Shown here one piece after another: positions 17,404 to 25,120 of a DNA stretch of 64,000 nt. Numbering within the stretch: the first letter of the stretch is position 1; every line of letters starts with the position of its first letter. The stretch is from Pseudomonas tremae (GTDB lineage Bacteria; Pseudomonadota; Gammaproteobacteria; Pseudomonadales; Pseudomonadaceae). The stretch is taken from positions 1 to 64,000 of the forward strand of contig NZ_LJRO01000278.1 of NCBI RefSeq assembly GCF_001401155.1, read 5' to 3'. A program made the translations under genes and the position numbers. The notes under the pieces are model-generated. The model had not been told where the DNA came from. It worked only from the letters and a program-made list of their open reading frames with translations, and did no database searches.

Positions 17404-17418
17404 TGTAGTATAACTACA
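17404..17418. promoter_or_regulatory. Palindromic operator TGTAGT-ATA-ACTACA upstream of RpiR gene
   Basis: TGTAGTATAACTACA is an inverted repeat with 6-base arms and a 3-base centre, 45 bases before the regulator start. It has the shape of HexR/RccR-type operators of the RpiR family, so autoregulation is likely. The rest of the 319-base uvrD-regulator gap (17144-17462) shows no gene or other clear signal. Confidence 0.65.
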
Positions 17419-17462
17419 AGAAAGCTACACCCAGCCCATAATCCTCTTGCCGAGTCTGCCTC

Positions 17463-18329
17463 TTGAATCTGCTGCAACACATCGCCCAGTCACGTGATCT
17501 GCTTCGCAAATCGGAGCTCAAGGTAGCCGACCATGTGCTGCTTGACCCTGCGGCCGTGATGCACAGTTCCATGGCTGATCTGGCGCACAGCGTCGGGATC
17601 AGCGAGCCGACCATTGTGCGGTTCTGCCGCGCCATCGGTTGCACCGGGTTTCAGGACCTCAAGCTCAAGCTGGCCCAGAGCCTGGCGGCGGGTGCCAGTT
17701 TTGGGCAGTTCGCGATTCATGAAGACGATTCGGTCGCTGACTACAGCCTGAAGATTTTCGACACCACGCTGCACACGCTGATGGAGGTGCGTGAAAACCT
17801 TGACCCTCACGCGCTGCAACTGGCCGTGACAGCGATGGCCGGTGCCAACCGGGTCGAGTTCTACGGTTTCGGTGCCTCTGGCGCGGTGGCTGCCGATGCG
17901 CAGCACAAGTTCTTCCGCTTATTGCTGACGGCAGCGGCCTATTCCGACCCGCACATGCAGGCCATGTCGGCCGTTACGCTCAAGCCCACCGATGTAGCCG
18001 TGTGTATCTCCCAGTCGGGGCGTTCCAAGGATTTGCTGATCACGGCCAATCTGGTTCGCGAGAGCGGTGCAACCCTGATCACGTTGTGCCCCAGCCAGAC
18101 GCCGCTGGCAGAACTGTCCTCGGTCAATCTGGCCATCGACGTGCATGAAGACACCGAAATCTACACGCCGTTGACTTCCCGCATTGCGCATCTGGTGGTC
18201 ATCGATGTGCTTGCGATGGGTGTCGCCATGGCGCGGGGCCCGAGCCTGGTCAATCACCTGAAGAGCGTAAAGCGCAGCCTGCGCGGCTTGCGCCTGTCGC
18301 CGAAGTCGATCAAGACCCACGAAGACTGA
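17463..18329 (+). CDS. rccR: RpiR-family regulator, RccR-like
   Basis: The 288-residue product has an N-terminal RpiR helix-turn-helix (about 1-77; MADLAHSVGISEPTIVRFCRAIG) and a SIS sugar-phosphate-binding domain (about 125-260; VEFYGFGASGAVAADAQHKF and AVCISQSGRSKD). By neighbourhood (next to pycR-pycA-pycB) and domain layout it corresponds to RccR of Pseudomonas, which responds to 2-keto-3-deoxy-6-phosphogluconate and controls pyruvate metabolism and the glyoxylate shunt. It is not the zwf-linked HexR. The start is a TTG at 17463 because the next in-frame ATG would cut into the DNA-binding domain, and the ribosome site is weak. A palindromic operator lies 45 bases upstream. Confidence 0.8.
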   Translation: MNLLQHIAQSRDLLRKSELKVADHVLLDPAAVMHSSMADLAHSVGISEPTIVRFCRAIGCTGFQDLKLKLAQSLAAGASFGQFAIHEDDSVADYSLKIFDTTLHTLMEVRENLDPHALQLAVTAMAGANRVEFYGFGASGAVAADAQHKFFRLLLTAAAYSDPHMQAMSAVTLKPTDVAVCISQSGRSKDLLITANLVRESGATLITLCPSQTPLAELSSVNLAIDVHEDTEIYTPLTSRIAHLVVIDVLAMGVAMARGPSLVNHLKSVKRSLRGLRLSPKSIKTHED

Positions 18330-18436
18330 TTACCGCTGACAGAGCAGAATTCATCGATTTGTCACCTGCGTGCCGCCTGACTGTCACTCGTGCGCCTCAT
18401 TCTGATGCTCCCGTAAAACGTATTGGGAGACAGGAC

Positions 18437-18658
18437 ATGGCTCGGCATTACGATGATTTACCCAACAGCACCGTGAAAACCCGCCGTCAGCAGGAAGATC
18501 AGCGTCGCATGGAGTTTCGTCGGGCAATTGAGAGCTACAGTGAAGCGCGTCAGCTCAATCAGGAGCTTTGCGACTATATGGAAGGCATGCACAGCGCCGT
18601 CTGGCAGACTATCAAGTTGCCTGCGGTCGACCGTCGAAGCGCTCGACAAGCTGGGTGA
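18437..18658 (+). CDS. Small basic conserved-looking protein
   Basis: The 73-residue product (MARHYDDLPNSTVKTRRQQE...) is rich in Arg, Gln and Glu, probably helical, with no signal peptide. It resembles short pseudomonad proteins annotated as PA3496 family, but I am not certain of this. A GGGAGACAGG sequence upstream of the ATG at 18437 supports translation. Its last 47 bases overlap the 3' end of the convergent LysR gene, so the two mRNAs are complementary there. No function is proposed. Confidence 0.6.
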   Translation: MARHYDDLPNSTVKTRRQQEDQRRMEFRRAIESYSEARQLNQELCDYMEGMHSAVWQTIKLPAVDRRSARQAG

Positions 18659-19562
18659 TCTGCGCACGTTCGGTGCGGATGAACGCCAGAAACGCATTCG
18701 CGACAGGCGAAAGGCGTTTGTCTCTGGCCTGAACCACGCACCAGCTTCGGTATAACGGCAGCTCCGCCACGGGCAGCTCCACGAGCGTGCCGGTGGCGAG
18801 TTCGTGGCAGACTGCGTGCCGCGTCAGCATGGCCAGGCCCAGGCCAGCCACCACGCATTCGCGTTGGGCCTCACTGGACGACACCTCAAGCGTCTGGGCG
18901 AAATGCACGTGTTTCTCTTTGAAGTATTCCTCGCAGGCTCTACGGGTGCCCGAGCCTGTTTCCCGGGTCAGCAGTGGCCACGGCTCGAGATCCCTCAAGT
19001 TCAGTGTTTCACGACTGCTCAGCGGATGATCCGGTGGCGCGATGGCGACTATCGGGTTATTCAGGAACGGCAGAAACTCTAGTCCCATGTCTAGTGGAAC
19101 TGCTGACATCACTACCAGATCGTCGCGGTTATCCGACAATCGCCTGATGATCTGCGCACGATTGACCACCATCAAGCTGAGACTGACTTCCGGGTAGCGA
19201 CGTTTGAACGCGGCGAACAGGTGCGGGATGAAATACTTGCAGCTCGACTCTACGGCCAGCTTCAGTTGGCCTTGCAGCGATCCCTGCATGTCCGACAGCT
19301 GCATGTCCAGATTTTCCAGGCGCCCGAAAATATCCCGGCTGGCCAGCTGCAGTGCTTCGGCCGCCTCGGTCAGGTAGAGCTTCTTGCCGACGTATTCGAA
19401 CAGCGGCTGGCCGATCAGCTCTTCAAGCTGCTTTATCTGCAAGCTGACGGCAGGCTGGGTCAGCGACATTTCTTCGGCTGCGCGGCTGTATGAGCGCAGA
19501 TCGCACACTTCGTTGAAAATGCGCAGCTGACGCAATGTCATGCGCATCAAGGACTTACGCAT
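18612..19562 (-). CDS. pycR: LysR-family regulator, PycR-like
   Basis: The 316-residue product has a LysR winged helix (about 8-67; SYSRAAEEMSLTQPAVSLQIKQLEELIGQ in outline) and a substrate-binding domain (about 95-300). It is divergent from pycA, the same arrangement as pycR in P. aeruginosa, where the regulator affects pyruvate carboxylase expression. Starts at codons 1, 6 and 8 are all ATG; the third (MTLRQLRIF) gives the canonical LysR N-terminus, while AAAGGC before 19562 supports the first. The inverted repeat ATAAG-N6-CTTAT at 19599-19614 in the shared promoter region fits a LysR operator. Confidence 0.85.
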   Translation of the reverse strand: MRKSLMRMTLRQLRIFNEVCDLRSYSRAAEEMSLTQPAVSLQIKQLEELIGQPLFEYVGKKLYLTEAAEALQLASRDIFGRLENLDMQLSDMQGSLQGQLKLAVESSCKYFIPHLFAAFKRRYPEVSLSLMVVNRAQIIRRLSDNRDDLVVMSAVPLDMGLEFLPFLNNPIVAIAPPDHPLSSRETLNLRDLEPWPLLTRETGSGTRRACEEYFKEKHVHFAQTLEVSSSEAQRECVVAGLGLAMLTRHAVCHELATGTLVELPVAELPLYRSWCVVQARDKRLSPVANAFLAFIRTERAQITQLVERFDGRPQAT

Positions 19563-19598
19563 TCAAAAAGCCTTTTTGATCGTGTAGGAAAAGCAACT

Positions 19599-19614
19599 AT
19601 AAGCTTTTACTTAT
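19599..19614. promoter_or_regulatory. Candidate LysR operator between pycR and pycA
   Basis: ATAAGCTTTTACTTAT contains perfect 5-base arms (ATAAG/CTTAT) and the T-N11-A spacing typical of LysR sites. It lies 37 bases from the pycR start and about 155 bases from pycA. Confidence 0.5.
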
Positions 19615-19768
19615 GTACGACCCAATTTTTACTCATTTTTGTTAATCCCTGATCCGGACTAGGGTGTGCCTGCGACATCGAGTCACATGCCAGGTTACAA
19701 AAAAGTGCGGGTACAGCGCTTGCCTGGATGTGCTGACCGGTTTGGTCTTTAGGGTCGAGGAATCATCA

Positions 19769-21184
19769 GTGATAACAAAAATTCTGATCGCCAACCGCGG
19801 AGAGATCGCCGTCCGCATCGTGCGCGCGTGTGCCGAAATGGGCATTCGCTCGGTGGCGATATTCTCCGATGCTGACCGGCATGCCTTGCACGTCAAGCGT
19901 GCGGACGAAGCCTACAGCATTGGTGCCGAACCGCTGGCGGGCTACCTGAACCCGCGCAAGCTGGTCAATCTGGCCGTGGAAACCGGGTGCGATGCGCTTC
20001 ACCCCGGTTATGGTTTTCTGTCTGAAAACGCCGAACTGGCTGATATCTGCGCCGAACGCGGCATCAAGTTCATCGGCCCTTCGGCGGAAGTGATACGGCG
20101 CATGGGCGACAAGACCGAAGCGCGGCGCAGCATGATCAAGGCCGGGGTGCCGGTAACGCCCGGCACCGAGGGCAATGTGGCCGACATTCAGGAAGCATTG
20201 GTCGAAGGCGAACGCATTGGCTATCCGGTCATGCTCAAGGCCACTTCCGGCGGTGGCGGGCGCGGCATCCGGCGTTGCAACAGCCGTGAGGAGCTGGAGC
20301 AGGCGTTCCCCCGGGTGATTTCCGAGGCGACCAAAGCCTTTGGCTCGGCAGAAGTCTTTCTGGAAAAGTGCATCGTCAACCCCAAGCACATCGAAGCGCA
20401 GATTCTGGGCGACAGCTTCGGCAATGTGGTGCATCTGTTCGAGCGCGACTGCTCGATACAACGTCGTAACCAGAAGCTGATCGAGATCGCTCCCAGCCCT
20501 CAATTAACGCCTGAACAGCGCGCCTACATCGGCGATCTTTCGGTGCGTGCCGCCAAGGCTGTCGGTTACGAAAACGCTGGCACTGTGGAGTTTCTGCTCG
20601 CCGAGGGCGAGGTGTACTTCATGGAGATGAACACCCGTGTGCAGGTCGAGCACACCATTACCGAAGAAATCACCGGTATCGACATTGTCCGCGAGCAGAT
20701 CCGCATCGCGTCCGGACTGCCTCTGTCGGTCAAGCAGGAGGACATTATCCACCGCGGTTTTGCTTTGCAGTTCCGAATCAACGCCGAGGACCCGAAGAAC
20801 AACTTCCTGCCCAGTTTCGGCAAGATCACTCGTTATTACGCGCCCGGCGGGCCTGGTGTGCGTACCGACACGGCTATTTATACCGGCTACACCATTCCGC
20901 CGTTCTACGACTCGATGTGCCTGAAGCTGATCGTCTGGGCGCTGACCTGGGAAGAAGCAATGGATCGCGGCCTGCGCGCTCTGGACGACATGCGCCTGCA
21001 AGGGGTGAAGACCACGGCGGCGTATTACCAGGAAATCCTGCGCAACCCGGAATTTCGCAGTGGTGAGTTCAACACCAGTTTTGTCGAGAGCCACCCCGAG
21101 CTGACCAATTACTCGATCAAGCGCAAACCCGAAGAGCTGGCTCTGGCCATTGCCGCCGCCATTGCCGCACACGCCGGTCTGTAA
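19769..21184 (+). CDS. pycA: Pyruvate carboxylase subunit A (biotin carboxylase)
   Basis: The 471-residue product has the three biotin-carboxylase parts: N-terminal ITKILIANRGEIAVRIVRAC, an ATP-grasp domain (about 115-325) with the glycine loop KATSGGGGRGIRR near residue 156 and MEMNTRVQVEH near 287, and the C-terminal biotin carboxylase domain. It carboxylates the biotin carried by subunit B using ATP and bicarbonate, so that pyruvate becomes oxaloacetate (anaplerosis). The start is a GTG at 19769 with GAGG nine bases upstream; 471 residues is the usual length. An in-frame start at 19664 lacks a family N-terminus. pycB follows after 11 bases, so they form one operon. Confidence 0.94.
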   Translation: MITKILIANRGEIAVRIVRACAEMGIRSVAIFSDADRHALHVKRADEAYSIGAEPLAGYLNPRKLVNLAVETGCDALHPGYGFLSENAELADICAERGIKFIGPSAEVIRRMGDKTEARRSMIKAGVPVTPGTEGNVADIQEALVEGERIGYPVMLKATSGGGGRGIRRCNSREELEQAFPRVISEATKAFGSAEVFLEKCIVNPKHIEAQILGDSFGNVVHLFERDCSIQRRNQKLIEIAPSPQLTPEQRAYIGDLSVRAAKAVGYENAGTVEFLLAEGEVYFMEMNTRVQVEHTITEEITGIDIVREQIRIASGLPLSVKQEDIIHRGFALQFRINAEDPKNNFLPSFGKITRYYAPGGPGVRTDTAIYTGYTIPPFYDSMCLKLIVWALTWEEAMDRGLRALDDMRLQGVKTTAAYYQEILRNPEFRSGEFNTSFVESHPELTNYSIKRKPEELALAIAAAIAAHAGL

Positions 21185-21195
21185 GGAATATTGAA

Positions 21196-23004
21196 ATGTC
21201 CAAGAAGATTTTCGTAACCGATACCATCCTGCGTGACGCTCACCAATCGCTGCTGGCGACCCGCATGCGCACTGAAGACATGCTGCCGATCTGCGGCAAG
21301 CTCGACAAGGTCGGCTACTGGTCGCTGGAGGTCTGGGGCGGGGCAACGTTCGATGCCTGCGTGCGCTTTCTCAAGGAAGACCCTTGGGAGCGCCTGCGTC
21401 AGCTGCGCGCGGCGTTGCCCAATACGCGTCTGCAAATGCTCCTGCGCGGTCAGAACCTTCTCGGTTATCGGCATTACAGCGATGACGTGGTCAAGGCGTT
21501 CGTGGCCAAGGCGGCGGTGAATGGTATCGACGTGTTCCGGATTTTCGATGCGATGAACGACGTGCGTAACCTGCGCGTTGCCATCGAGGCGGTGAAAGCC
21601 GCCGGCAAGCATGCGCAGGGCACAATCGCGTACACCACCAGCCCTGTGCACACGATCGAGGCGTTCGTTGCGCAGGCCCGGCAGATGGAGGCGATGGGTT
21701 GCGACTCGGTGGCGATCAAGGACATGGCCGGCCTGTTGACGCCTTATGCCACGGGCGAGTTGGTCAGGGCGCTGAAAAGCGAGCAGTCGCTGCCGGTGTT
21801 CATTCACTCGCATGACACGGCCGGTCTGGCCGCGATGTGTCAGCTCAAGGCGATCGAAAGCGGCGCCGACCATATCGATACCGCAATCTCCAGCTTCGCT
21901 TGGGGCACCAGCCACCCTGGCACCGAATCGATGGTTGCGGCCCTCAAGGGCAGCGAGTTCGATACCGGTCTGGACCTGGAGTTGCTGCAGGAAATCGGTC
22001 TGTATTTCTATGCAGTGCGTAAGAAGTATCACCAGTTCGAAAGCGAATTCACGGCAGTGGACACCCGTGTGCAGGTCAATCAGGTGCCTGGCGGGATGAT
22101 TTCCAACCTGGCCAACCAGCTCAAAGAGCAGGGCGCGCTCAATCGCATGAGCGAAGTGCTGGCGGAAATCCCCAGGGTGCGTAAAGACCTGGGTTACCCA
22201 CCGCTGGTGACGCCGACCTCGCAAATCGTCGGCACTCAGGCGTTCTTCAATGTGCTGGCTGGCGAGCGTTACAAGACCATCACCAATGAAGTGAAACTCT
22301 ATCTTCAAGGCGGGTATGGCAAGGCGCCGGGGCAAGTCGACGAGAAGCTGCGTCGTCAGGCGATTGGCAATGAAGAACTGATTGATGTTCGTCCCGCCGA
22401 CCTGCTCCGGCCGGAGATGACCAAGCTGCGCGCCGACGTTGGCGCGCTGGCCAAATCCGAAGAGGACGTGCTGACCTTCGCGATGTTCCCGGACATTGGC
22501 CGAAAGTTTCTTGAAGATCGCGCGGCCGGAACGCTGACGCCGGAAGTGTTGCTGCCGATTCCCGAGGCCGGCAGCGTTGCCAAAGCGGGCGGCGAGGGTG
22601 TGCCGACCGAGTTCGTCATTGATGTACACGGTGAAACCTACCGGGTCGACATCACCGGTGTGGGCGTCAAGGCCGAGGGCAAGCGTCATTTCTACCTGAC
22701 CATCGATGGCATGCCGGAAGAAGTGGTGTTCGAACCCCTCAATGAATTTGTCGGCGGTGGCGCCAGCAAGCGCAAGCAGGCCAACGCCCCTGGTCACGTC
22801 AGCACCGCCATGCCGGGCAACATCGTGGATGTGTTGGTCAAGGAGGGCGACATGGTCAAGGCCGGTCAGGCTGTGCTGATCACTGAGGCCATGAAGATGG
22901 AAACCGAAGTCCAGGCATCCGTCGCGGGCAAGGTCGCGGCAATCCATGTTGCGAAGGGCGACCGCGTCAATCCGGGCGAGATACTGGTCGAGATCGAAAG
23001 CTGA
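21196..23004 (+). CDS. pycB: Pyruvate carboxylase subunit B (carboxyltransferase + biotin carrier)
   Basis: The 602-residue product joins a HMGL-like carboxyltransferase domain (about 5-275; DTILRDAHQSLLATRMRT and MNDVRN), a conserved central carboxylase domain (about 290-500) and a C-terminal biotinyl domain. The biotinylated lysine is K567 in EAMKMETE. The protein was historically called OadA because of its similarity to oxaloacetate decarboxylase alpha. With a biotin carboxylase subunit upstream and no membrane beta/gamma subunits nearby, it acts in pyruvate carboxylase. A terminator follows the gene at 23039. Confidence 0.94.
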   Translation: MSKKIFVTDTILRDAHQSLLATRMRTEDMLPICGKLDKVGYWSLEVWGGATFDACVRFLKEDPWERLRQLRAALPNTRLQMLLRGQNLLGYRHYSDDVVKAFVAKAAVNGIDVFRIFDAMNDVRNLRVAIEAVKAAGKHAQGTIAYTTSPVHTIEAFVAQARQMEAMGCDSVAIKDMAGLLTPYATGELVRALKSEQSLPVFIHSHDTAGLAAMCQLKAIESGADHIDTAISSFAWGTSHPGTESMVAALKGSEFDTGLDLELLQEIGLYFYAVRKKYHQFESEFTAVDTRVQVNQVPGGMISNLANQLKEQGALNRMSEVLAEIPRVRKDLGYPPLVTPTSQIVGTQAFFNVLAGERYKTITNEVKLYLQGGYGKAPGQVDEKLRRQAIGNEELIDVRPADLLRPEMTKLRADVGALAKSEEDVLTFAMFPDIGRKFLEDRAAGTLTPEVLLPIPEAGSVAKAGGEGVPTEFVIDVHGETYRVDITGVGVKAEGKRHFYLTIDGMPEEVVFEPLNEFVGGGASKRKQANAPGHVSTAMPGNIVDVLVKEGDMVKAGQAVLITEAMKMETEVQASVAGKVAAIHVAKGDRVNPGEILVEIES

Positions 23005-23038
23005 TCAGCCGCCTCGGCTAATTCAACCGTTTACCTCA

Positions 23039-23067
23039 GGGAAGCACTCGTGGCTTCCCTTTTTTTT
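23039..23067 (+). terminator. Rho-independent terminator of pycAB
   Basis: Arms GGGAAGC (23039-23045) and GCTTCCC (23053-23059) pair perfectly around a 7-base loop and are followed by eight T residues. Confidence 0.93.
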
Positions 23068-23126
23068 CTACAGGCGGGCTCAGCCGCAAAGGGGATGCAG
23101 AGTACCGGCACGATAGTCGAGATTCT

Positions 23127-23179
23127 CGTTCCGCACGCTCCAGCGTGGGAATGCAGTTCTTGACGCTCTGCGTCGCACG
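23127..23179. repeat. REP-like repeat (copy 2)
   Basis: CGTTCCGCACGCTCCAGCGT (first 20 bases) continues into GGGAATGCAGTTCTTGACGC and TCTGCGTCGCACG. The core CACGCTCCAGCGTG is an inverted repeat, and GACGCTCTGCGTC is nearly self-complementary. It is related to the copies near 14826, 37082 and 55424. Confidence 0.7.
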
Positions 23180-23262
23180 ATAGTTGATGCCCGCAGGGCG
23201 TGGGAGTTTCAGGAGGTTACGATGGGCTGCGAAGCTGCCCTGAAACTGCCCGGTCGCTTGCT

Positions 23263-23931
23263 TCATCGAAACGCTTCAAGACCCTTGATCTGCTGCCCAT
23301 TCGCAAAGTTATCCACAGCCAGCCAACTTTCAAATGCCCGTTGCATGGCTGGCCATTCGCTGTCGATTATCGAGTACCAGTTCGTGTCTCTGCTCTGTCC
23401 CTTCACCACCATGTGCTGGCGGAAGGTGCCTTCGTAGCTGAAGCCGAACCGTTCGGCAGCGCGTCTGGAGCGGGCGTTGTTGGCGTTGCATTTCCATTCC
23501 AGGCGTCGATTACCCAGCGCAAAGGCTTCTTTGGCCAGCAGGTAAATGGCCTCGGTGCCTTTTGGTGTGCGCTGCATGGCTGCGCTGAAGGTGACATGGC
23601 CTATTTCGATCCGGCCGTGCGCCGCCACGATCGACATCAGGCTGATGACGCCTTGCGCCTTGTAGGTATGTTGATCGACGATGGCATAAAACCAGGGGTC
23701 GCTGGTGGCTTGGTGCCCGGTCAGCCATGCATCAAACGCATCGCGGTCGATAAAAGGGCCATAAGGCAGATAGTCCCAAAGCTTCGGGTCGGCTCCCGGT
23801 CCTTGAAGCGCGGCCCACACGTCATCCCCGTGACGCGCGACATCGAGCTTTTCCAGGCGAATGAAACGGCCTTTCAGTGTTTGCGGTGTCGGCAGTGTGG
23901 CGGCCTGCCAGTCGAGCAGCGTGTCAGACAT
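23263..23931 (-). CDS. GNAT acetyltransferase, RimJ/RimL-type
   Basis: The 222-residue product has a GNAT fold resembling RimJ/RimL-like and spermidine-type acetyltransferases. Visible segments are GVISLMSIVAAHGRIEIGHVTF in outline (beta4), QRTPKGTEAIYLLAKEAF at the acetyl-CoA loop, and ERFGFSYEGTFRQHMVVKG near the C-terminus. The substrate is unknown. It is the last gene of a likely three-gene unit (PaiB-like, GNAT, GNAT) with gaps of 12 and 15 bases, transcribed away from the MocR regulator. A perfect DnaA-box sequence TTATCCACA lies at 23309-23317 within its 3' end. Confidence 0.85.
   Translation of the reverse strand: MSDTLLDWQAATLPTPQTLKGRFIRLEKLDVARHGDDVWAALQGPGADPKLWDYLPYGPFIDRDAFDAWLTGHQATSDPWFYAIVDQHTYKAQGVISLMSIVAAHGRIEIGHVTFSAAMQRTPKGTEAIYLLAKEAFALGNRRLEWKCNANNARSRRAAERFGFSYEGTFRQHMVVKGQSRDTNWYSIIDSEWPAMQRAFESWLAVDNFANGQQIKGLEAFR
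23309..23317 (+). other. Single DnaA-box sequence in a GNAT gene
   Basis: TTATCCACA is a perfect match to the DnaA nonamer. Isolated copies are expected occasionally by chance in 64 kb, and no other box is close. Confidence 0.35.
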
Positions 23932-23946
23932 GGATTACTTCCCGTT

Positions 23947-24393
23947 TCAGAGCGCTTTGCGAAATTGGATTAGGCCAGGCCGCTCGGCAATCCGCTCGTA
24001 CAACTGAATGGCCGTAGCGTTGCTTTCATGGGTCAGCCAATGCACCTTGTCACAGCCATCGGCCTTGGCGGTGGCGTAGACGAACTCGATCAACTGCCTG
24101 CCGACGCCCGTACCACGCTGCTCCGGGGCGACGAACAGGTCCTGCAGGTAGCACGCATTGTGGATGCTCCAGTTGGAGCGGTGATAGATGAAGTTCACCA
24201 TACCCACCGCCTTGCCATCCAGCCATGCCAGCGCCGAATGGGTGGCTTCGTTCGGGTCGATCATGCGTGCCCAGGTCACTTCGCTCACGCCAGCAGCGAG
24301 TTCGGTCTTGTAAAAGCTTAGGTAGGCCTGCCAAAGGGGTAGCCAGGCCTGATGATGCTCGGCAGCGACGGGGCGGATGCGTATATCTTTCAT
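23947..24393 (-). CDS. GNAT family N-acetyltransferase
   Basis: The 148-residue product has the GNAT acetyl-CoA motif LQDLFVAPEQRGTGVGRQLIEFV (Q/R-x-x-G-x-G/A at about 87-100) and a C-terminal strand with LTHESNATAIQLYERI. The substrate is unknown. It lies between the PaiB-like gene upstream (12-base gap) and the second GNAT downstream (15-base gap), so co-transcription is likely. Confidence 0.88.
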   Translation of the reverse strand: MKDIRIRPVAAEHHQAWLPLWQAYLSFYKTELAAGVSEVTWARMIDPNEATHSALAWLDGKAVGMVNFIYHRSNWSIHNACYLQDLFVAPEQRGTGVGRQLIEFVYATAKADGCDKVHWLTHESNATAIQLYERIAERPGLIQFRKAL

Positions 24394-24405
24394 GAATTTC
24401 TCCTT

Positions 24406-25029
24406 TCAGCTCATCCAGCGAGCGATTTGCTGGTCGTTTGCATGCTCGCTGGCAGCGAGGCCATCGCGCACGCCGGCAAGGTCCCGGGCATTGCGGTTCT
24501 GGCTGAGTTTGCGTTTGCCCTGCAGGCGCTGCACGGGAAGGGCAAACCCGACGATTGCGCCGAGCATTTTGGCGATGTAGTCCGCAGGCGCATCAGTGAT
24601 CGACCATGGCTGTTTACGATCAGACTCGTGCCGATCGGTCAGGTCGCTCAACAATCGGTGCAGGCGTTCCGGGTCATTGAAGCCGCTGGCGTGACCGTAA
24701 GCGTGTACGGCCAGGTAGTTCCAGGTAGGTACGACCTTTCCGTGTTCAGCCTTGCTCGGGTAGAACGACGGGCTGACGTAAGCATCATCTCCCGGGAAGA
24801 TCACCATCGCTTCGACGCCGGCGCTCAGTTGCTGCGATTGCGGGTTGGCCTTGGCCAGATGCCCGTAAAGAGTGCCATGAAGGCCTTCGCTACGCCGCAA
24901 TAGCAGCGGCAGGTGGGTCGCATGCAGACCGTCCTCACCCTGCGTCACGAGAATCGCCAAGCGGGTTTGGTCCATTTGCTCATGCAGGTTGAGCGTTTCG
25001 TTTTCCTGGAAAGCATTCGGTATATACAT
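24406..25029 (-). CDS. FMN-binding negative regulator, PaiB-like
   Basis: The 207-residue product matches the PaiB/FMN-binding split-barrel family: N-terminal MYIPNAFQENE, THLPLLL, LYGHLAKANPQ, VMVIFPGDDAYVSPSFYPSK in outline, and VVPTWNYLAVHAYG. In Bacillus, PaiB pairs with the acetyltransferase PaiA, and a GNAT gene directly follows here too. Despite the family name, a flavin-dependent enzymatic or regulatory role is not established. It is divergent from the MocR regulator with a 91-base gap, which contains an inverted repeat. Confidence 0.88.
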   Translation of the reverse strand: MYIPNAFQENETLNLHEQMDQTRLAILVTQGEDGLHATHLPLLLRRSEGLHGTLYGHLAKANPQSQQLSAGVEAMVIFPGDDAYVSPSFYPSKAEHGKVVPTWNYLAVHAYGHASGFNDPERLHRLLSDLTDRHESDRKQPWSITDAPADYIAKMLGAIVGFALPVQRLQGKRKLSQNRNARDLAGVRDGLAASEHANDQQIARWMS

Positions 25030-25070
25030 GGTGATTTTCCTTGGCAGACCGGGGCCATCCTAGGCAAGGT

Positions 25071-25117
25071 ATTGGTTCGTTGTAAGATCCACTTTCAGTC
25101 TATTTGATAGAGCCAAT
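25071..25117. promoter_or_regulatory. Inverted repeat in paiB-like/MocR divergent promoter
   Basis: ATTGGTTC (25071-25078) and GAGCCAAT (25110-25117) form an inverted repeat with one mismatch, flanking the promoter zone shared by the two genes. MocR regulators often sit next to and control their divergent neighbour, so this is a candidate operator. The support is modest. Confidence 0.35.
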
Positions 25118-25120
25118 CGG

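Noticed and set aside
21109..22947. A 612-codon open frame on the minus strand opposite pycB.
   Set aside because: It lies entirely antisense to a strongly conserved enzyme gene, has no recognisable protein domain and is explained by GC-rich codon bias.
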